Assembly: GCA_050084985.1 (NCBI GenBank)
Contig: JBITNC010000002.1
Location: 868,001-932,000, forward strand
Origin: Nageia nagi
Lineage: Eukaryota > Pinophyta
Length of the DNA: 64,000 bases
Direction of reading: 5' to 3'
Below the pieces are notes generated by a model. The model made no database searches and had not been told where the DNA came from. It was given only the letters and a program-made list of their open reading frames with translations. Of this stretch, positions 11,994 through 24,236 are shown piece by piece. The position numbers were made by a program, and so were the translations under genes. Each line of letters opens with the position of its first letter. Position 1 is the first letter of the stretch.

Positions 11994-13161
11994 TATGACA
12001 TCCCCTTTTGTAAAATATAATTAATTATGGAATCCCATAGAATCCTCTTTGTAAATATTTATTTATTTAATTATGCTTTAGTAGTTAGTACACGGGATAG
12101 AAAATATAAAGGTCTATCCCATTTTGAGCTCCAAGTGGGATGTCTTCCTCCCAAGCATAGGTTGGTGTGATTTAATGTCATCTTATATACTTGGAGATCC
12201 TAAGAAGTGATTATGGGAATCCCAAGGCTTATTTAACACCTAGATAGTACTAGAGCATGAATAAACACCTATTTTCCCTAGCGTTGGACTTGGGAGCACT
12301 TGTACACATGCGCCACCCTTGGGGAGACTCCTAGATCCCCACATTGGCCCATGACATGCATGCATGCCCTTTAGACCCATGTTGGGCTTGGAATGACCCC
12401 TATGCACCTTTATTATGGTTTATGGGGCTTCTAGGATGCTGATGTTGGATAAGAAGGTTGGGTGATAACTCTTAGGTGAGATCTAGATTCAATTTAAGTT
12501 ATATTAAGCCTTGGAGCATCATTGCTGGATATACCTAATTATTATTATTTATTATACCATCCAATGGACACAAGAGTTGGCATAGCATCAAACAATATCC
12601 CTAGATGCAACATCTAGGAGGATTAGTATGCTGAGGGATCCTATTAATCTATGACTAAGGTGCAACATCTTAGTCCATACTATGGTATTCTAAGGTCACA
12701 CATCTAACTTCATTGGTTTCCAAGTGTGGGAGTTTTGTAGTAGAGCATCCAGTCCTAAGGGAGTGAAGTTATCCCATCTATTGTTTCATGGTACCAACAT
12801 AGATCATATTTGTACATTTGTTGTGCCCTAGTTGGCTCTTGGGAGGCCAATGTTCAACCTTGCAGGCTTGCTATTATATAATTATCATTCCATGTCATTA
12901 ATACTAATCATATATCTGGATCTCATTATTATCTTGTGTATTCTTCCATTATTGCAATGTTGAGGTGTGATTGTTCATTTATGCTTGTATGAGCCAGATG
13001 TTGGTATTGTTGGATTTTTTATGCTTGAATTGGATGCCCTAGGCCTGACATTGGCATTTTGAGGTTATTTGTTCTTATGTTGGAGGCTTTAGTCCAAACA
13101 TGGGTGCATAGTTGGTTGTTTTTTGCTTAATTGCAATTGAGTTTGTGATTGAGATCTTACA
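11994..13161 (+). repeat. Element A 5' LTR
   Basis: Begins tatgacatcccc (usual TG has become TA) and ends gatcttaca. It contains the family's 'agctccaagtgggatgtcttcctccc' block and a stretch of degenerate 'ccatgttgg' repeats. Confidence 0.8.
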
Positions 13162-16100
13162 TTGGTATTCGAGCTTAGATCTGGCCAACTTATGTTGGTG
13201 AGATCTAGCTAGAAACAAATTGAACCAGTGGATGATGAGGTTTTGCACTTAAAAAAGCCATTTTTGGGGTCAAAATGATAGTGTTTTGCAAAAACTAGAA
13301 TTCCTCGACTAAGTCATCTAGGGTTTGGAAAAATATATCTACAAATCTAAAGGTCATTTCTAGATTTTGTGCCAGGGTTATTTTGAAGCTTTAGGCAAAT
13401 GTGCATTTCGCATCAAGAAATTAAAGTTGGTACCAATGGAAAGAGAAAATTTAGCTAGATCTATAGTCAATGTGAAAAAGTTAGAATTCGAGAAGGCAAT
13501 TTTCTACCAGCTTCTCCATAAATTTGAAGACAACAAGATGCCTCTAAAAGAAAGAGAGAGGCTCTTATGGTTTTTGGGTGAATGACATGAGGAGAAGATG
13601 AGAAAATAAGAGAGGGCATACGTGGGAACTCAAATTTGTTCCTCCACAGAAGACTCCATCAAAGATTGATATCTTGCTCCAAATCTATCAAGGAACCACC
13701 AAAGTGTTTCAAAGAGACATCTCCTTTTAGCTTTATGAAGTTATTTTCGGTTATGGAGTGGTGGCATGGAGAAAATCCAATGTGGGAGGAGGAGAGCAAG
13801 CCATGACCCCAACATCTAGATCTAGGCCATCTAGAAGCAACAAGGACTCGATTAGTCCATTGGATCCAAAAAAGAAGGTGAGAAAATTGAAGAATGTGGA
13901 GTTTCAGATTCAAGACATAGAGCATCAATTGCATAATGATGAGACTTGGATCAACCATGTTGACACTCCAAACATGTATGCAAGGCATTTTGATTTTTAT
14001 GACAATAATTCAAAAATTTTGCATGGTGTTGTTGAAAGTAATAATATTGGAGAGAAAGAGGAAATAGCCATTGTTGTTTCATATTTGATTTCCGAAAATA
14101 TTAATGAGGAAGGTGAAGATGGCTTTGAGTCTAGCATGATAAAGATTGCAAAGAGTAGAATGCTATTTTAGATCTTGGAAGGGAATTAGAGATTGCATCA
14201 CTACATGAGGTATGTCTAGTTGCACAATCACCTACATATGTTAAGAAGGTAGTTGATGGCAAAGTCATAGTAAAAAGGCAAAATATAGATGAGAACATTA
14301 TTAATGCATGGTCATAGTAAAAAGGCATAATGTAGATGAGAACATGGGAGCTTCCAAAATAATTTGTAAGAATATACATAGTAATTTCAAATCTCTAATT
14401 TTGAAATGTGTTGTGTGAGATATGGGTGCAGTAGTACCAAAGTTACATGAAGGGATGGAGGCCACCCAAGGCTCCTCTCTTGAAGTTTCAACATTTAAGA
14501 GAACATCCACAATAATGAGCATGGAAAAGTTTCCCCCAAGTGATCCTATGAGGTGTTGGATTATCCTTGTTGTAAGAATTACAAAAACACAATTCATTAA
14601 TTCATGTTCCAATGCCATTGAATCTTTAATGAGTAGAGAAGGAACTATTGCTGATTGGAGCCACATTTTTAGATCTATTGACCATGTTTGGGGAGTTATA
14701 TCACCTGATACAAATGTAAGACTTGTTCTATTTTTCCACTTCATTTTGTAAAAGGTTAAGACTGAAATGATGGCACTTTGGAAGGCTGTGTTGATATTTC
14801 TAGGAATAATTATGGCTACATTAAAAATGAAGTTTGCGATAATGTTTATGGGGATTGTTGTGGCTACTATTTGGTTTGGATTAGGGTCCAGTATGAGGGT
14901 TGCATTTGATGACCTCTTAGAAGTTGTATGTAGAGAGAAAATAGGAGCTACAAAATTGAGGACTAATTTACATAATTGTATACCTATACACACTACTGAA
15001 GGTGATAATTGTGTTGTTCGACACTCTCAATCTACTTTGCCAAAAATTAATGCTTTGTATATCTTTCAATGGAATGAAAATGGTGTGATCATTTATATGA
15101 GAAAGATGATGTTGGTTGATGGATGAAGGGCTGCCAATAGGGATGGCCTTTCAAATCTATGATTAATGGAGGTTCTTGTACATGGGAGAAGGAATGTTGT
15201 GTACCCAATTTCCACATAGAAATTAGATATATGAAAAAAAGAGGACATTATTTTTCACTATATTTCCTTTTGATAACATAGTTTGTGTAGGTAGAAGTCG
15301 AACCACTTCATCAAGAATGAAAATAGCTTATTATTCAGCATATCATTGGGCAGGTCACTTAAGACTTTTTACAATACCTTTTATGATTAATTCAAAGCAA
15401 GTGCTGAGTGCTGCGTTTGATATCAAAAGACTAATGGATATTTGGAGACTCCTTTCTTCACTAGCTAAGGACATTATAGATCTCAATGTTGGAGTGAAAG
15501 AGCTTGTCATCAGTGAAGATTTCATGTATACTATTCACACTAATAACTTGAGCCTCAACATCTTTAATTGGAACCCCACATTTGCTGCATTTTGTAATGG
15601 ACTTGTCATTTTCATTTTGATAGTTGATGGTGCTTTGAGGAACCAAAAAGTTATTTTCCTTTGGTGCTCAATGAAATAAAAATGGTTGCTATTATGGATC
15701 ATATTTCAGACATATTACATGTTGTAGAATGCATCATGGGGACCCATTTGAGGGTTGCAAATGAAGTACAAATCTCAAACCTTGATGCCTTTGACCAAAT
15801 GCCATATTTTCATTACTTTTCAGTAAATGAGATGTCTAATTTTTGGAGGGGAATGTTTGTGACTGATTGGATGCTCATTAGACCACATTCTTGCTTCACA
15901 CTGCATGATTTGAGGATTGCAACATTTGGAGAAAATGCTACCCTAAGTTCACACTCAATTTTGTGCCTATCATGGATAGTGTTGGGGCTTAGAGGGGCTA
16001 TTGGTTTTTGAAGCTTGTTTGATAACCTTGAGCACATGGAAGAGGTTGCATATCCTTACATATTGATAGGTGCTTGCATTTTAGATGTTAACATGCATGT

Positions 16101-16306
16101 TGGGCTATTGGCTTTTCCTCACTTTGAATATAATAGTGCAGTTTTGAGGGTTGTTGTATGCACTCTTGAGGTTGAGTTTGTTGGATGCATAGTTGATATG
16201 ATTTCTTCATTTGATCATAATGGAATCTATTCTTTATGATGGGTTTGGGACCCTAGATTGTATTATAATTGCTTGAGGGCAAGCAAGTTTGTGAGGGGAG
16301 GCTTTG
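13162..16306 (+). other. Element A interior, no recognised protein
   Basis: Several frames stay open for 70-140 codons: 13367-13585, 13758-14171, 14422-14751, 14767-15126 and 15661-16011 on plus, and 14301-14993 on minus. None shows a motif I recognise. The 13758-14171 frame is charged and hydrophilic (a PKKKVRKLKN stretch, then acidic segments), which is gag-like in composition only. The frames are not collinear and are separated by stops. They could be remnants of a captured host sequence. A protein-profile search would decide. Confidence 0.5.
13163..13174 (+). promoter_or_regulatory. Primer-binding site of element A
   Basis: TGGTATTCGAGC, two mismatches from TGGTATCAGAGC, the complement of the initiator tRNA-Met 3' end. 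It starts 1 nt after the LTR. Confidence 0.8.
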
Positions 16307-17505
16307 TGTAAGGATCCAAAACACAACTCAAGTGTAATTAAACCAAAATACACAAGTATGCACCCAATATCTGGTCCAAAAGGGAAATTACAAGTATCAA
16401 ACACCTCAATATGCCAATGTTAGGGTTAGGACATCATGCACAAGGTCAATCAACATACAAATGCCAACATCTAGTGAAGACAAGTAGATATCAATGATCA
16501 AACCCTCAATGTCTAGCTCATACATGCATAAAATGGACAAATACACCACATGTTGTAATAATGAAGCATATACTCAAGTAAGATGAGATCTAAATGCCCA
16601 TTAGTTGTATATATGATAAATAATGAACAATGATACAATACTAAGCTTCTAGAGTTGGACGTTGGCCTCCAAGGAGCCAACTAGGGCAAGTCATGTATCC
16701 TCAATGCTAGACATACATGTAGAACCATGGGATAGCCTTGCTCCCTCAAAACCTAAATTCTTTCCATCGAAGGAGCCCTTCTTTGATCTTGGAAATTAAT
16801 TGAATGGTATAAAGTTAACCTTAGAATACCATTGGATGGACAAGGGTGCTACACTAGTGTCATAGATGATCAAGATCCCTTAGCTTGATAGCCCTCCTAG
16901 ATGCTGCACCTAGGGGATTATTTACCATTGCTAAGACTTGTGTCCATAGGAAGATATCAAGAGATAATAATATAATCAAGTATATCCAACTATAAGACTC
17001 CAATGCCTTCTTATAACACATCATTGGATCTAAATCTCACCTAAGAGTCATAACCTAGATCCTCTAATCTAATGTTAGCCTCATGATGGTCTAGAATGTC
17101 CAACATAGGGGCCTAGGAGTTAGACATGCCCAACATGGGTATCTAGGAGCTATAAATGCCAATGTGGGGGTTTGAAGTGCCACACATGCCCAACATGGGT
17201 CTAAGGATCATGCATGGGGGTTGGGTGTCATCATGGGCTAATGTGGGGGTCGAGGAGTCTCCCCAAGGTTGGTGCATGTGTATAAGTACTAATCCAGCCA
17301 CTTAATTGCCATCTCCAAGTACATTAAAACACCTAATCTACACTTGGGAGGGGGATGCCCACTTGGGGGTCACTGTGGGTCCATTGACCCATTAAGTCTT
17401 CTATCCCAAGTCCTAATTTAAAGCCCAATAATAATAATAAAATATGACACAAGGGAATTCATTAGATTCCATATTTATTTATAAATGTGCAAGGGGGACG
17501 TCACA
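16307..17505 (-). mobile_element. Inverted solo LTR at the head of element A's 3' LTR
   Basis: On the plus strand it starts tgtaaggatccaaaacacaac and ends gggggacgtcaca, the exact reverse complement of the TGTGACGTCCCCC...GATCCTTACA ends used by elements B and E. It is 1199 bp. It lies between A's polypurine tract and the rest of A's 3' LTR, and the first dozen or so bases of that LTR are missing. I see no flanking duplication (ctttg on the left, ctctc on the right), so it arrived by rearrangement or with a small deletion. Confidence 0.8.
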
Positions 17506-18736
17506 CTCTCGCAAAATGTAATTAATTATGGAATCCCATGGATTCTTCTTTGTAAATATTTATTTATTTAATTATGCTTTAATAGTTAGTACTTAGGTCA
17601 AAAAATGTAAAAGTTCATTGGATCCCACTATGAGCCCCAAGTGGGACATCTTCCTCCCAAGCATAGGCTAGTATGATTTAATGTCATCTTATATTCTTGG
17701 AGTTCCCAAGAATTGATTGTGTTAATCACAAGGCTTGTTTAGCATGTATATAGCACTAGAATACAGATAAACACCTATTTTCCCCCACATTATATTTGAG
17801 AGCACTTGTACACATGCACCAACCTTAGGGAGACTCCTAGATCCCCATGTTGGCCCATGAAACTTACACATGCATTATAAATAACACCCACACATGCCCT
17901 CTAGATTCATGTTGAGCATGAAGATGCACGTTGAGCATGGGAAGGGCCTAGATACCCATGTTGGGATTGGAATGACCCCTAGGCATCATAATTAGGGTTT
18001 ATGGGGATTCTAAGAAGCCAATGTTGGACCAAGAAGGTTGGGTGATGACTTTGAGCTGAGATCTGGATCTAGTGTGAGCTATATTAGGCCTTGGAGCATC
18101 ATTTTTGGATATACATGATTATTATTATTTCTTATTCCATCCAGTGGACACAAGACAATGCAATGTCAAACATTTTCCCTAGGTGCAACATCTGAGAGGG
18201 TTAGTAGGTTGATGGATCCTATTAATATATGGCTAAGGTGCATCATTTTAGTCCATCTAATGGTATTTATAGTCACATTTCCACTTTCAGTGGTTTCCAA
18301 GAGTGGGAGTTTTGCAACAAAGCATCCAAGCTTGAGGGAGTGAGGTTGTCCCATCCATTGTTTTGTGGTACCAACATTGATCACATTTGTACATGTTGTG
18401 CCCTAGTTGGCTTTTGTAAGGCCAATGTTGGGCCTTATGGGTTTGGTATTGTATCATTGTCATGCCATGTCATTTATACAAGCCAGGGGCTTTAGATCTC
18501 AATATTATCTTGTGTATTCTTCCATTATTACAATGTTGAGGTGTGATTGTTCATTTATGCTTGTTTGAGCCATATGATGGCATTGTTGTATTGTTTATTC
18601 TTGAATTGGATGCCCTAAGCTTGATGTTGGCATTGAGAAGTTATTTGTGCTTGTATTTGAGACTCTAGGCTAGACATGGTTGCATACTTGGTTGTTTTTC
18701 CTTAATTGCATTTGAGTTTGTGATTGAGATCTTACA
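17506..18736 (+). repeat. Element A 3' LTR, missing its first bases
   Basis: Starts ctctcgcaaaatgtaatt where the 5' LTR has ccttttgtaaaatataatt, and ends gatcttaca. It is collinear with the 5' LTR throughout, including 'tgattgagatcttaca' at the end. Confidence 0.85.
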
Positions 18737-19183
18737 AAATATATCATTACAATAAGAATGATTAGAAATGCTACTAGCTTAGATATCTTAGATATATATA
18801 TCTAAAAACATGGAGAGGTATAAATCTTCCTAGGTATTTTTAGATATATATATTAAATATTTATAGTAGTTTTATACTCCGAGAAATATGCATGCAAATA
18901 AACCTTTTAGGTTTGCACAAGTCCTTGATCTTGAACAAGTGTATGATAGATATATATTTAATGTTCTCATTGTATTGATGAAATAATTATAACTAAACAA
19001 ACTTAATTAATGATAAATGTATGTGTATACAAATAAATAATTTGTTAATTTTATCTCCAAATCATATACATAAAAAGTAAATATAATTTTATTTCCAAAT
19101 CATATACATTAGAAAAATATTATATAATTTGAAAATATTATTCAGTTATAGAAAAAATGACCATAGGTTATAGTAAACTTAAC

Positions 19184-19664
19184 CTTTAAAAAGTAGAAAA
19201 ATTTGTTAGTCACATTTGGGAATTATAAATAGCTCCTTTATCACCTTTAAAATTAGACCTAGATTTGTGTTTGAACCATAAATAATGATGGTTTTACTCA
19301 ATCCTGATTGACCATATGCAAATATACAAACATTATATTGATCAACAATTGATTGTACTAAATACTGTAAAAAAATTATCAAATATATTAAAATAATATT
19401 ACAAAATAATTTAAAAGAATTGATGAAGATTATAGGTTTGTCGAATTTAAAACAAAATAAAGGGAACTTAAAACAAAGTTTGTTCCAACAAACAAGAAAA
19501 ACCATGTATAATTTGTAAAGTTTAAATTAATAACTAGTATAACATACATTTTTATATTTAAAAACATCCCTTTAATTGGTATTACAATAAAAAATTTGGT
19601 CAAATTGATGTTGTTTGGGGTTTGACATCCTTTTATGGATGCTCCACTGTAAATTTATTTAGAA
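19184..19664 (-). pseudogene. Kinesin-14 (KCBP-like) exons 0 and a, left arm copy 1
   Basis: On the minus strand. Exon 0 (about 19664-19558) gives KFTVEHP, then a stop and a frameshift. Exon a (19364-19184) gives YLVQSIVDQYNVCIFAYGQS, a P-loop region degenerate from GQTGSGKT to GQSGLSKT, IIYGSN and IKELF. Exon a starts after a cag acceptor and ends before a gtt donor. These are the two motor-domain exons directly upstream of exons b and c in the tandem array. Confidence 0.8.
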
Positions 19665-19831
19665 TTAAAATAACATTTCTATTGTTTTGCTATTTCTTTT
19701 TTCCTCTTGATTGGAATTGATTATAAAGAATTTCTTTTAGATATGAAAGGCAAGACAAGAGGTGATTGTCATTGATGGCCATTTAGTGAGAGTGAAATAG
19801 TAGAAAAAAAGAAGTGTTATTTTAACTTTAG

Positions 19832-20290
19832 AAAAATTTACAATGGAGCATCTATGGAAGCATGACAAACCCAAACAACATTAACTTGATCAATTTTTTT
19901 ATAGTAATGTCAATGAAGGGGATGTTTTTAAAGACATGTATATTATTAGTTTAAACTCTACAAATTATACAAGGTTTTTCTTACTTGTTGGAACAAATTT
20001 TGTTTCAAACACTCTTTGTTTTGTTTTAAGTTTTACTAACCTATAGTCTTCATGGATTCTATTAAATTATTTTGTAATATTATTCTAATAGTTTTTATTA
20101 TAGTTTTGTAGTACGTGATACAATCAACTGTTAATGAGTATAATGTTTGCATATTCATATATAGTAAATTAGGATCAGTAAAACCTTCACTAATTATGGT
20201 TCAGATACAAATCTAGGTCTAACTCAAAGCATATTGGGGGAGTTATTTAAAATCAAACATGACATTAACAAATTTTCCTTCTCTATCAAG
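19832..20290 (+). pseudogene. Kinesin-14 (KCBP-like) exons 0 and a, right arm copy 1
   Basis: Exon 0 (19832-19937) reads KFTMEHLWKHDKPKQH, a stop, then NVNEGDVFKD. Exon a (20112-20290, after tttgtag) reads VIQSTVNEYNVCIFIYSK and then loses frame inside the P-loop region. The spacing of exon, intron and exon matches the left arm. The motor is dead: the Walker A lysine region is disrupted. Confidence 0.8.
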
Positions 20291-20609
20291 GTTATGTTTA
20301 CTCTAGCCTGTGGAAGTTTTTTCTATAAATATAATTGAATGATATTTTTGAATTACATAGTATTTTTCTAGTTCTTATGTTGTATTTATTCTTTATGAAT
20401 ATGATTTGAAAATAAAATTAACAAATTTTTCATTTGAATACACACACATACAATTATCATTAAGTTTGTTGGTTTTATATTTATTTTATCAATGTAATGA
20501 GAACACTAAATATATCTATCATCAAGATGGTTCACAATTAAGGATTTATGCACACTTAGGAGGTTTATGTGCATGCCTATTTCTAAATAGTATAAAACTA
20601 GCAAGATTT

Positions 20610-20856
20610 GTTAATCCAAGCCCAAATTTTGATGAAGAAAGGTTTAAACTAGGCATTAGGGCCCTATGTTTGCCTTTCTCCCCTCACACTACAATTTGAT
20701 GCAAAAAGGTCCAACATTTGCCTTCATATGCTTGAAATCCATAATTTGGATGCCAAAAGCTCCAAAATACCATTATGAAATTGGTGTAAGGAATATTTAT
20801 ATTCTCAAATCTATCTTACTAATATTTTTCTCTCTAAGAAGTTAGCCAAAACTTAG
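20610..20856 (-). other. Probable 5' leader of antisense element C1
   Basis: Lies between the cut right arm of the inverted repeat and an antisense PBS. No coding signal seen. The 20406-20699 open frame covers intron-like arm sequence and is not a gene. Confidence 0.4.
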
Positions 20857-20868
20857 GCTTTGATACCA
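20857..20868 (-). promoter_or_regulatory. Primer-binding site of antisense element C1
   Basis: The plus strand reads gctttgatacca, so the minus strand is TGGTATCAAAGC, one mismatch from the initiator tRNA-Met complement. It lies 5 nt from the LTR end. Confidence 0.75.
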
Positions 20869-20873
20869 TTATA

Positions 20874-22414
20874 ATGAGCCAAACTAGGGCTCACTCAGAT
20901 TCAACATAAATCCTCAAATTCTGAAACCAAAATAATAATTAGGAATCACCAAGCTATCCCTAAGAGAGGGATGTCACACCTTGAGTCTCATATTTGGGGC
21001 AAAATATTCCCAAGTAGCAAACATCACACCAAGGAGGGCCAATTATCCATGTACAAAACCAATAATCAAAATCTCATGCAAACATGCCAACATCATACTC
21101 TAAAAGGCACAATGCGCTCAAACAACCCCAATGTTTGGCTATAAAGTCAAGATCTCAAACAACAACTAGTAAATGATCAGACACACCCAACGTAGGAAAT
21201 TAGGATATCCAAATCTCATGTAATTAACACAATTATGCACTTTAGATCCAAAGTCTAAGCAATGAGAGACAATTACTACAAACAAAAAATAAATAGCATA
21301 ATAATGGCCAAATGTAATTGTATTCGAATAACAAGTGTAGTAACCTCAATTACAATGATAGTGCAATGAAGATTGATGCTCCAAGGTTTATATCCTTAGT
21401 GTGGTAAGGCTCACACTAGGGATTCCTCCTCCAATAGTTGTAGTAGAATCTTAAAGATCCACTAGTAGTTTTCTACTAATCCAAGGGTAATGCCAACACC
21501 TCTTGTATAGCTAGCAAACAACTCTATATGCACTATTTCTCAAGTGTGCACCCATGTAAGTCTTGTTTTACACCCTGTAATAGATATTTCACTATGTCAA
21601 AGTGAAATCAAGGAAGAGCAATGCCCAAGCCAAGAAGAAGAATTCATAATCATATCATAATGTTATTATCTTCTAGGAATCCTCCTTTTATAGTGAGAGG
21701 TACCTTCATCATTAATCTAGCTTTGGGATTGATGTAATATCATCCAATGGTGTTTAAGGGTGATCTGAGTGCTCTCATATCCAACACTCAAGATGTGGTG
21801 ACTTGAGATTGGTGTAATCACATCCAAGGGCTTATAATGCTAGTGCTAGGTTATGGGGGTCTTCCATGGGCCTAGGTATCCATGCCATTGTATAAAGAAC
21901 CTCTAAGGGAGACATTGTTGTCATGGATTGCATAATTGATCATCTTAATGGACCATTCCTCTTCATATATCTAATTCCCAAGTGTGGGAGTCTTCGAGTG
22001 CCTCGTATTAAGTGCCATTACATTGGAATCCAAATACTCTACCTCAAATAGCTAAGAGGGGAGCTAAATAATAACTAACTCCTATTAAATGCCAAATTAC
22101 ACTCATCAAGGCTTCCATATGCAACGTCCCAAATTATATGACTAATATTGCATTTGCAATTAATAATTGCCTTGGTATTTTTATTACAATATTATTGGCG
22201 TTTAAATATTAAAATACTCCTAATTATACTAAAATGTCGAACATCCCAAATTTTTGATGTTTATTTATTTAATTAAACATCCAAGTGGAACTTACACAAA
22301 TGATAGGGCTAAATTATCATTAAAATACCAAAATTAAATAATATAACCTTAAGATAAGTGTTCCCACTTTCCAGTGGTGAAGTGGGGGAAACTCCATAAA
22401 ATGAGGACATTACA
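20874..22414 (-). mobile_element. Antisense LTR of family C (C1), with a remnant of interior
   Basis: The minus strand starts TGTAATGTCCTCATTTTATGG (22414) and ends GGCTCA next to the PBS. The LTR is 1541 bp. A minus-strand TATAAAA box lies at 21687-21693. It resembles the antisense LTR at 48512-49846 in its start, TATA region and middle. The interior beyond the leader and the other LTR are gone. Confidence 0.7.
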
Positions 22415-22529
22415 CATATATTCTAGCTGTAGTCCCACCTTGTACATATGTCATTGTATATAGTTGTGCATTATCCTTGTACATAGTCATTGTACATAGC
22501 TCGTCATAGCCATTCTATATAATCATAGT

Positions 22530-24088
22530 TGTATATCCATACATAATAAATTCTTTATTAAAGCCCCGATGTACTTTACTTGCAATCATGAGTTCATTTT
22601 AAGATCCCTGGGAGTTTTTCTGGAGAAAATAAAGCAGACCAGAGTCAGTAGATAAAGCATTTCAGAATGAAATGATGATGTCATAGAAGAAAGGATAAAG
22701 CTCAGTTGTGGAAAAGCCCAGGTTCCGGAGGAGGTGAGGTCAGCAAGAGATAATTGAGCAAGCTGGAGCCCACAAATTAAGTGTTATGGAAGTAAAGCGT
22801 TCTAGAATAAAATGATGATGTCACAGAGGATAAGATAGTCACATTTTGGTAAAGATTGGGTTCTGAAGATGATGAGGTCAGCAAGGGGTGATTACAAAGG
22901 TCAAATTTAGTAGATAAAGCATTCTAGAATGAAATGATAAAGCTCAATTATGGAAAAGCCCAGGTTTTGAAGGAGGTGAGGTCAGCAAGAGATAATCAAA
23001 GAAGTTAGAGCCTGTAAATTAAGTGTTCCAAAAGTAAAGCATTCCAGAATAAAATGATGACATCATAGAGGATAAGATAGTTGCATTTTGGTAAATATTA
23101 GGTTTTGAAGATGATGAGGTCAGCAAGGAGTGATCAAATAGCTGGAGCTAGTGAGTAGAGCATTCTAAAAGTATGAAGATGACATCACAAGGAGAACAAA
23201 GTTCACATTTTTGAATGAAACTGGGTCTCAGAAGTGATGAGGTCAGCAAGGAGTGATTAAATAGCTAGAGCCAATGAGTAGAGCATTTTAGAATGTAGAG
23301 ATGAGGTCAGCAAAGAGAGATTGAATAGCTAGAGCCAGTAAATAGAATACCCCAGAAGAGATGAGGTCAGTGAGAGGTCAGATCATAGTTATCAAGAAGC
23401 CATATCATCTGCAATCTACCTTTTTTTTTGTAATATTCTACCAAGTGGCGTATGTAGGTAGTATCAGTTAAAAGAAGGCTAGAATCTTGAAGCCATTTTT
23501 GTAAACATTTCTATTCTACAATTCTCATAACTATTGTTACTGTAGTATAAGTATATGAAAATAAAGTGAAAGAGGGGTCAGAAGCCCTAGTATTACTCTT
23601 TACATTTATTCTCAAAGACCTATAGTTTTTATCAATAATATGATACCATCTTGACCTTTCTTATCTAGCACTCATAATTGTCATTCTTAATTTGGTTACA
23701 TCGTGGCAGCTTGGCTTGTTTCCTGAATGATAATTGTGAGTTGCTAGTATAACTGTGTCTGCTACATGGTAGAGTAAAGCTAGGAAACTATTAGAGAGTG
23801 AGAGCTTGTATTGTAGCTACTACACTAGATTCAGACCAAGGTTTCACACACTGTGAAAGCCCACGCTGAACTAGTGATCCACCTTTGCTTTCTCTCTTGT
23901 TACCCTAAGCCTTTTTGCTTAAATTCCTCGCACTCTACTCCTTTTTATTTTCTTTCCTGTTACTTCTCCTACACCCAATGTATAAGGAATCGACCTTCTC
24001 CGAAGATCAGACTATCACCATAGTCTATTCTTGATTTACTTTGGTTAAGATTGTTCATGGCACATATATTACACTATCTTAATCAACA
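22530..24088 (+). repeat. Element D1 5' LTR
   Basis: TG...CA ends. The left half holds an imperfect array of roughly 100-170-bp repeats (about 22640-23390). Each carries 'gatgaggtcagcaagg', a TTCnnGAA palindrome and a TGAnnTCA palindrome. The right half holds a pyrimidine-rich 'ttaccctaagcctttttgctt' stretch that is expanded in D2. Confidence 0.9.
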
Positions 24089-24099
24089 GTATTTCTTTT

Positions 24100-24117
24100 T
24101 GGCACGCCCGGTGGGAC
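24100..24117 (+). promoter_or_regulatory. Probable primer-binding site of D1
   Basis: TGGCACGCCCGGTGGGAC, 11 nt after the LTR. It has the TGG start expected for pairing with a tRNA CCA end and recurs in D2 at 31120-31137. I could not assign the tRNA. Confidence 0.5.
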
Positions 24118-24236
24118 ACGAAGAAACTTATTAGTGACTCTGCTAAAGCACTATCTATGGTATGTATTAAAGCAGATTATTTGTAAATATCATATGTGCT
24201 TTTGAACCTTTCACTTTCTTTTACAACCTAGAGTTT

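Larger units (their letters stand above)
11994..18736 (+). mobile_element. Element A: non-autonomous gypsy-type LTR retrotransposon
   Basis: Flanked by a 5-bp duplication AAATA (11989-11993 and 18737-18741). It has a 5' LTR, a PBS similar to the 3' end of initiator tRNA-Met, a purine-rich tract (gtgaggggaggctttg, about 16290-16306) and a 3' LTR. The 3.1-kb interior shows no recognisable gag, protease, RT or integrase, so it must rely on enzymes in trans (a LARD-like element). An inverted solo LTR lies at the start of its 3' LTR. The AAATA match is in AT-rich sequence and could be chance, but its exact placement at both ends supports it. Confidence 0.8.
18755..20609. mobile_element. Kinesin-bearing inverted-repeat element, copy 1
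   Basis: The left arm (about 18775-19690) is the reverse complement of the right arm (about 19820-20609). Examples are 'ggagcatctatggaagcatgacaaaccc' against 'ggatgctccactgtaaatt...', and 'tgagaacactaaatatatctatcat' against 'atgatagatatatatttaatgttctca'. The arms are roughly 0.8 kb and the spacer about 130 bp. The left end carries a subterminal palindrome (tcttagatatatatatctaa), also found at the right end of copy 2. Each arm holds two kinesin exons plus intron, pointing outward from the centre. The right arm is cut at about 20609 and lacks that terminal sequence. A fold-back or MITE-like DNA element carrying a gene fragment is the simplest reading. Confidence 0.8.

Noticed and set aside
14301-14993. 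230-codon minus-strand frame in the element A interior
   Set aside because: AT-rich, no motif, and overlapped by two plus-strand frames in the same non-coding-looking interior; length alone is not evidence here.
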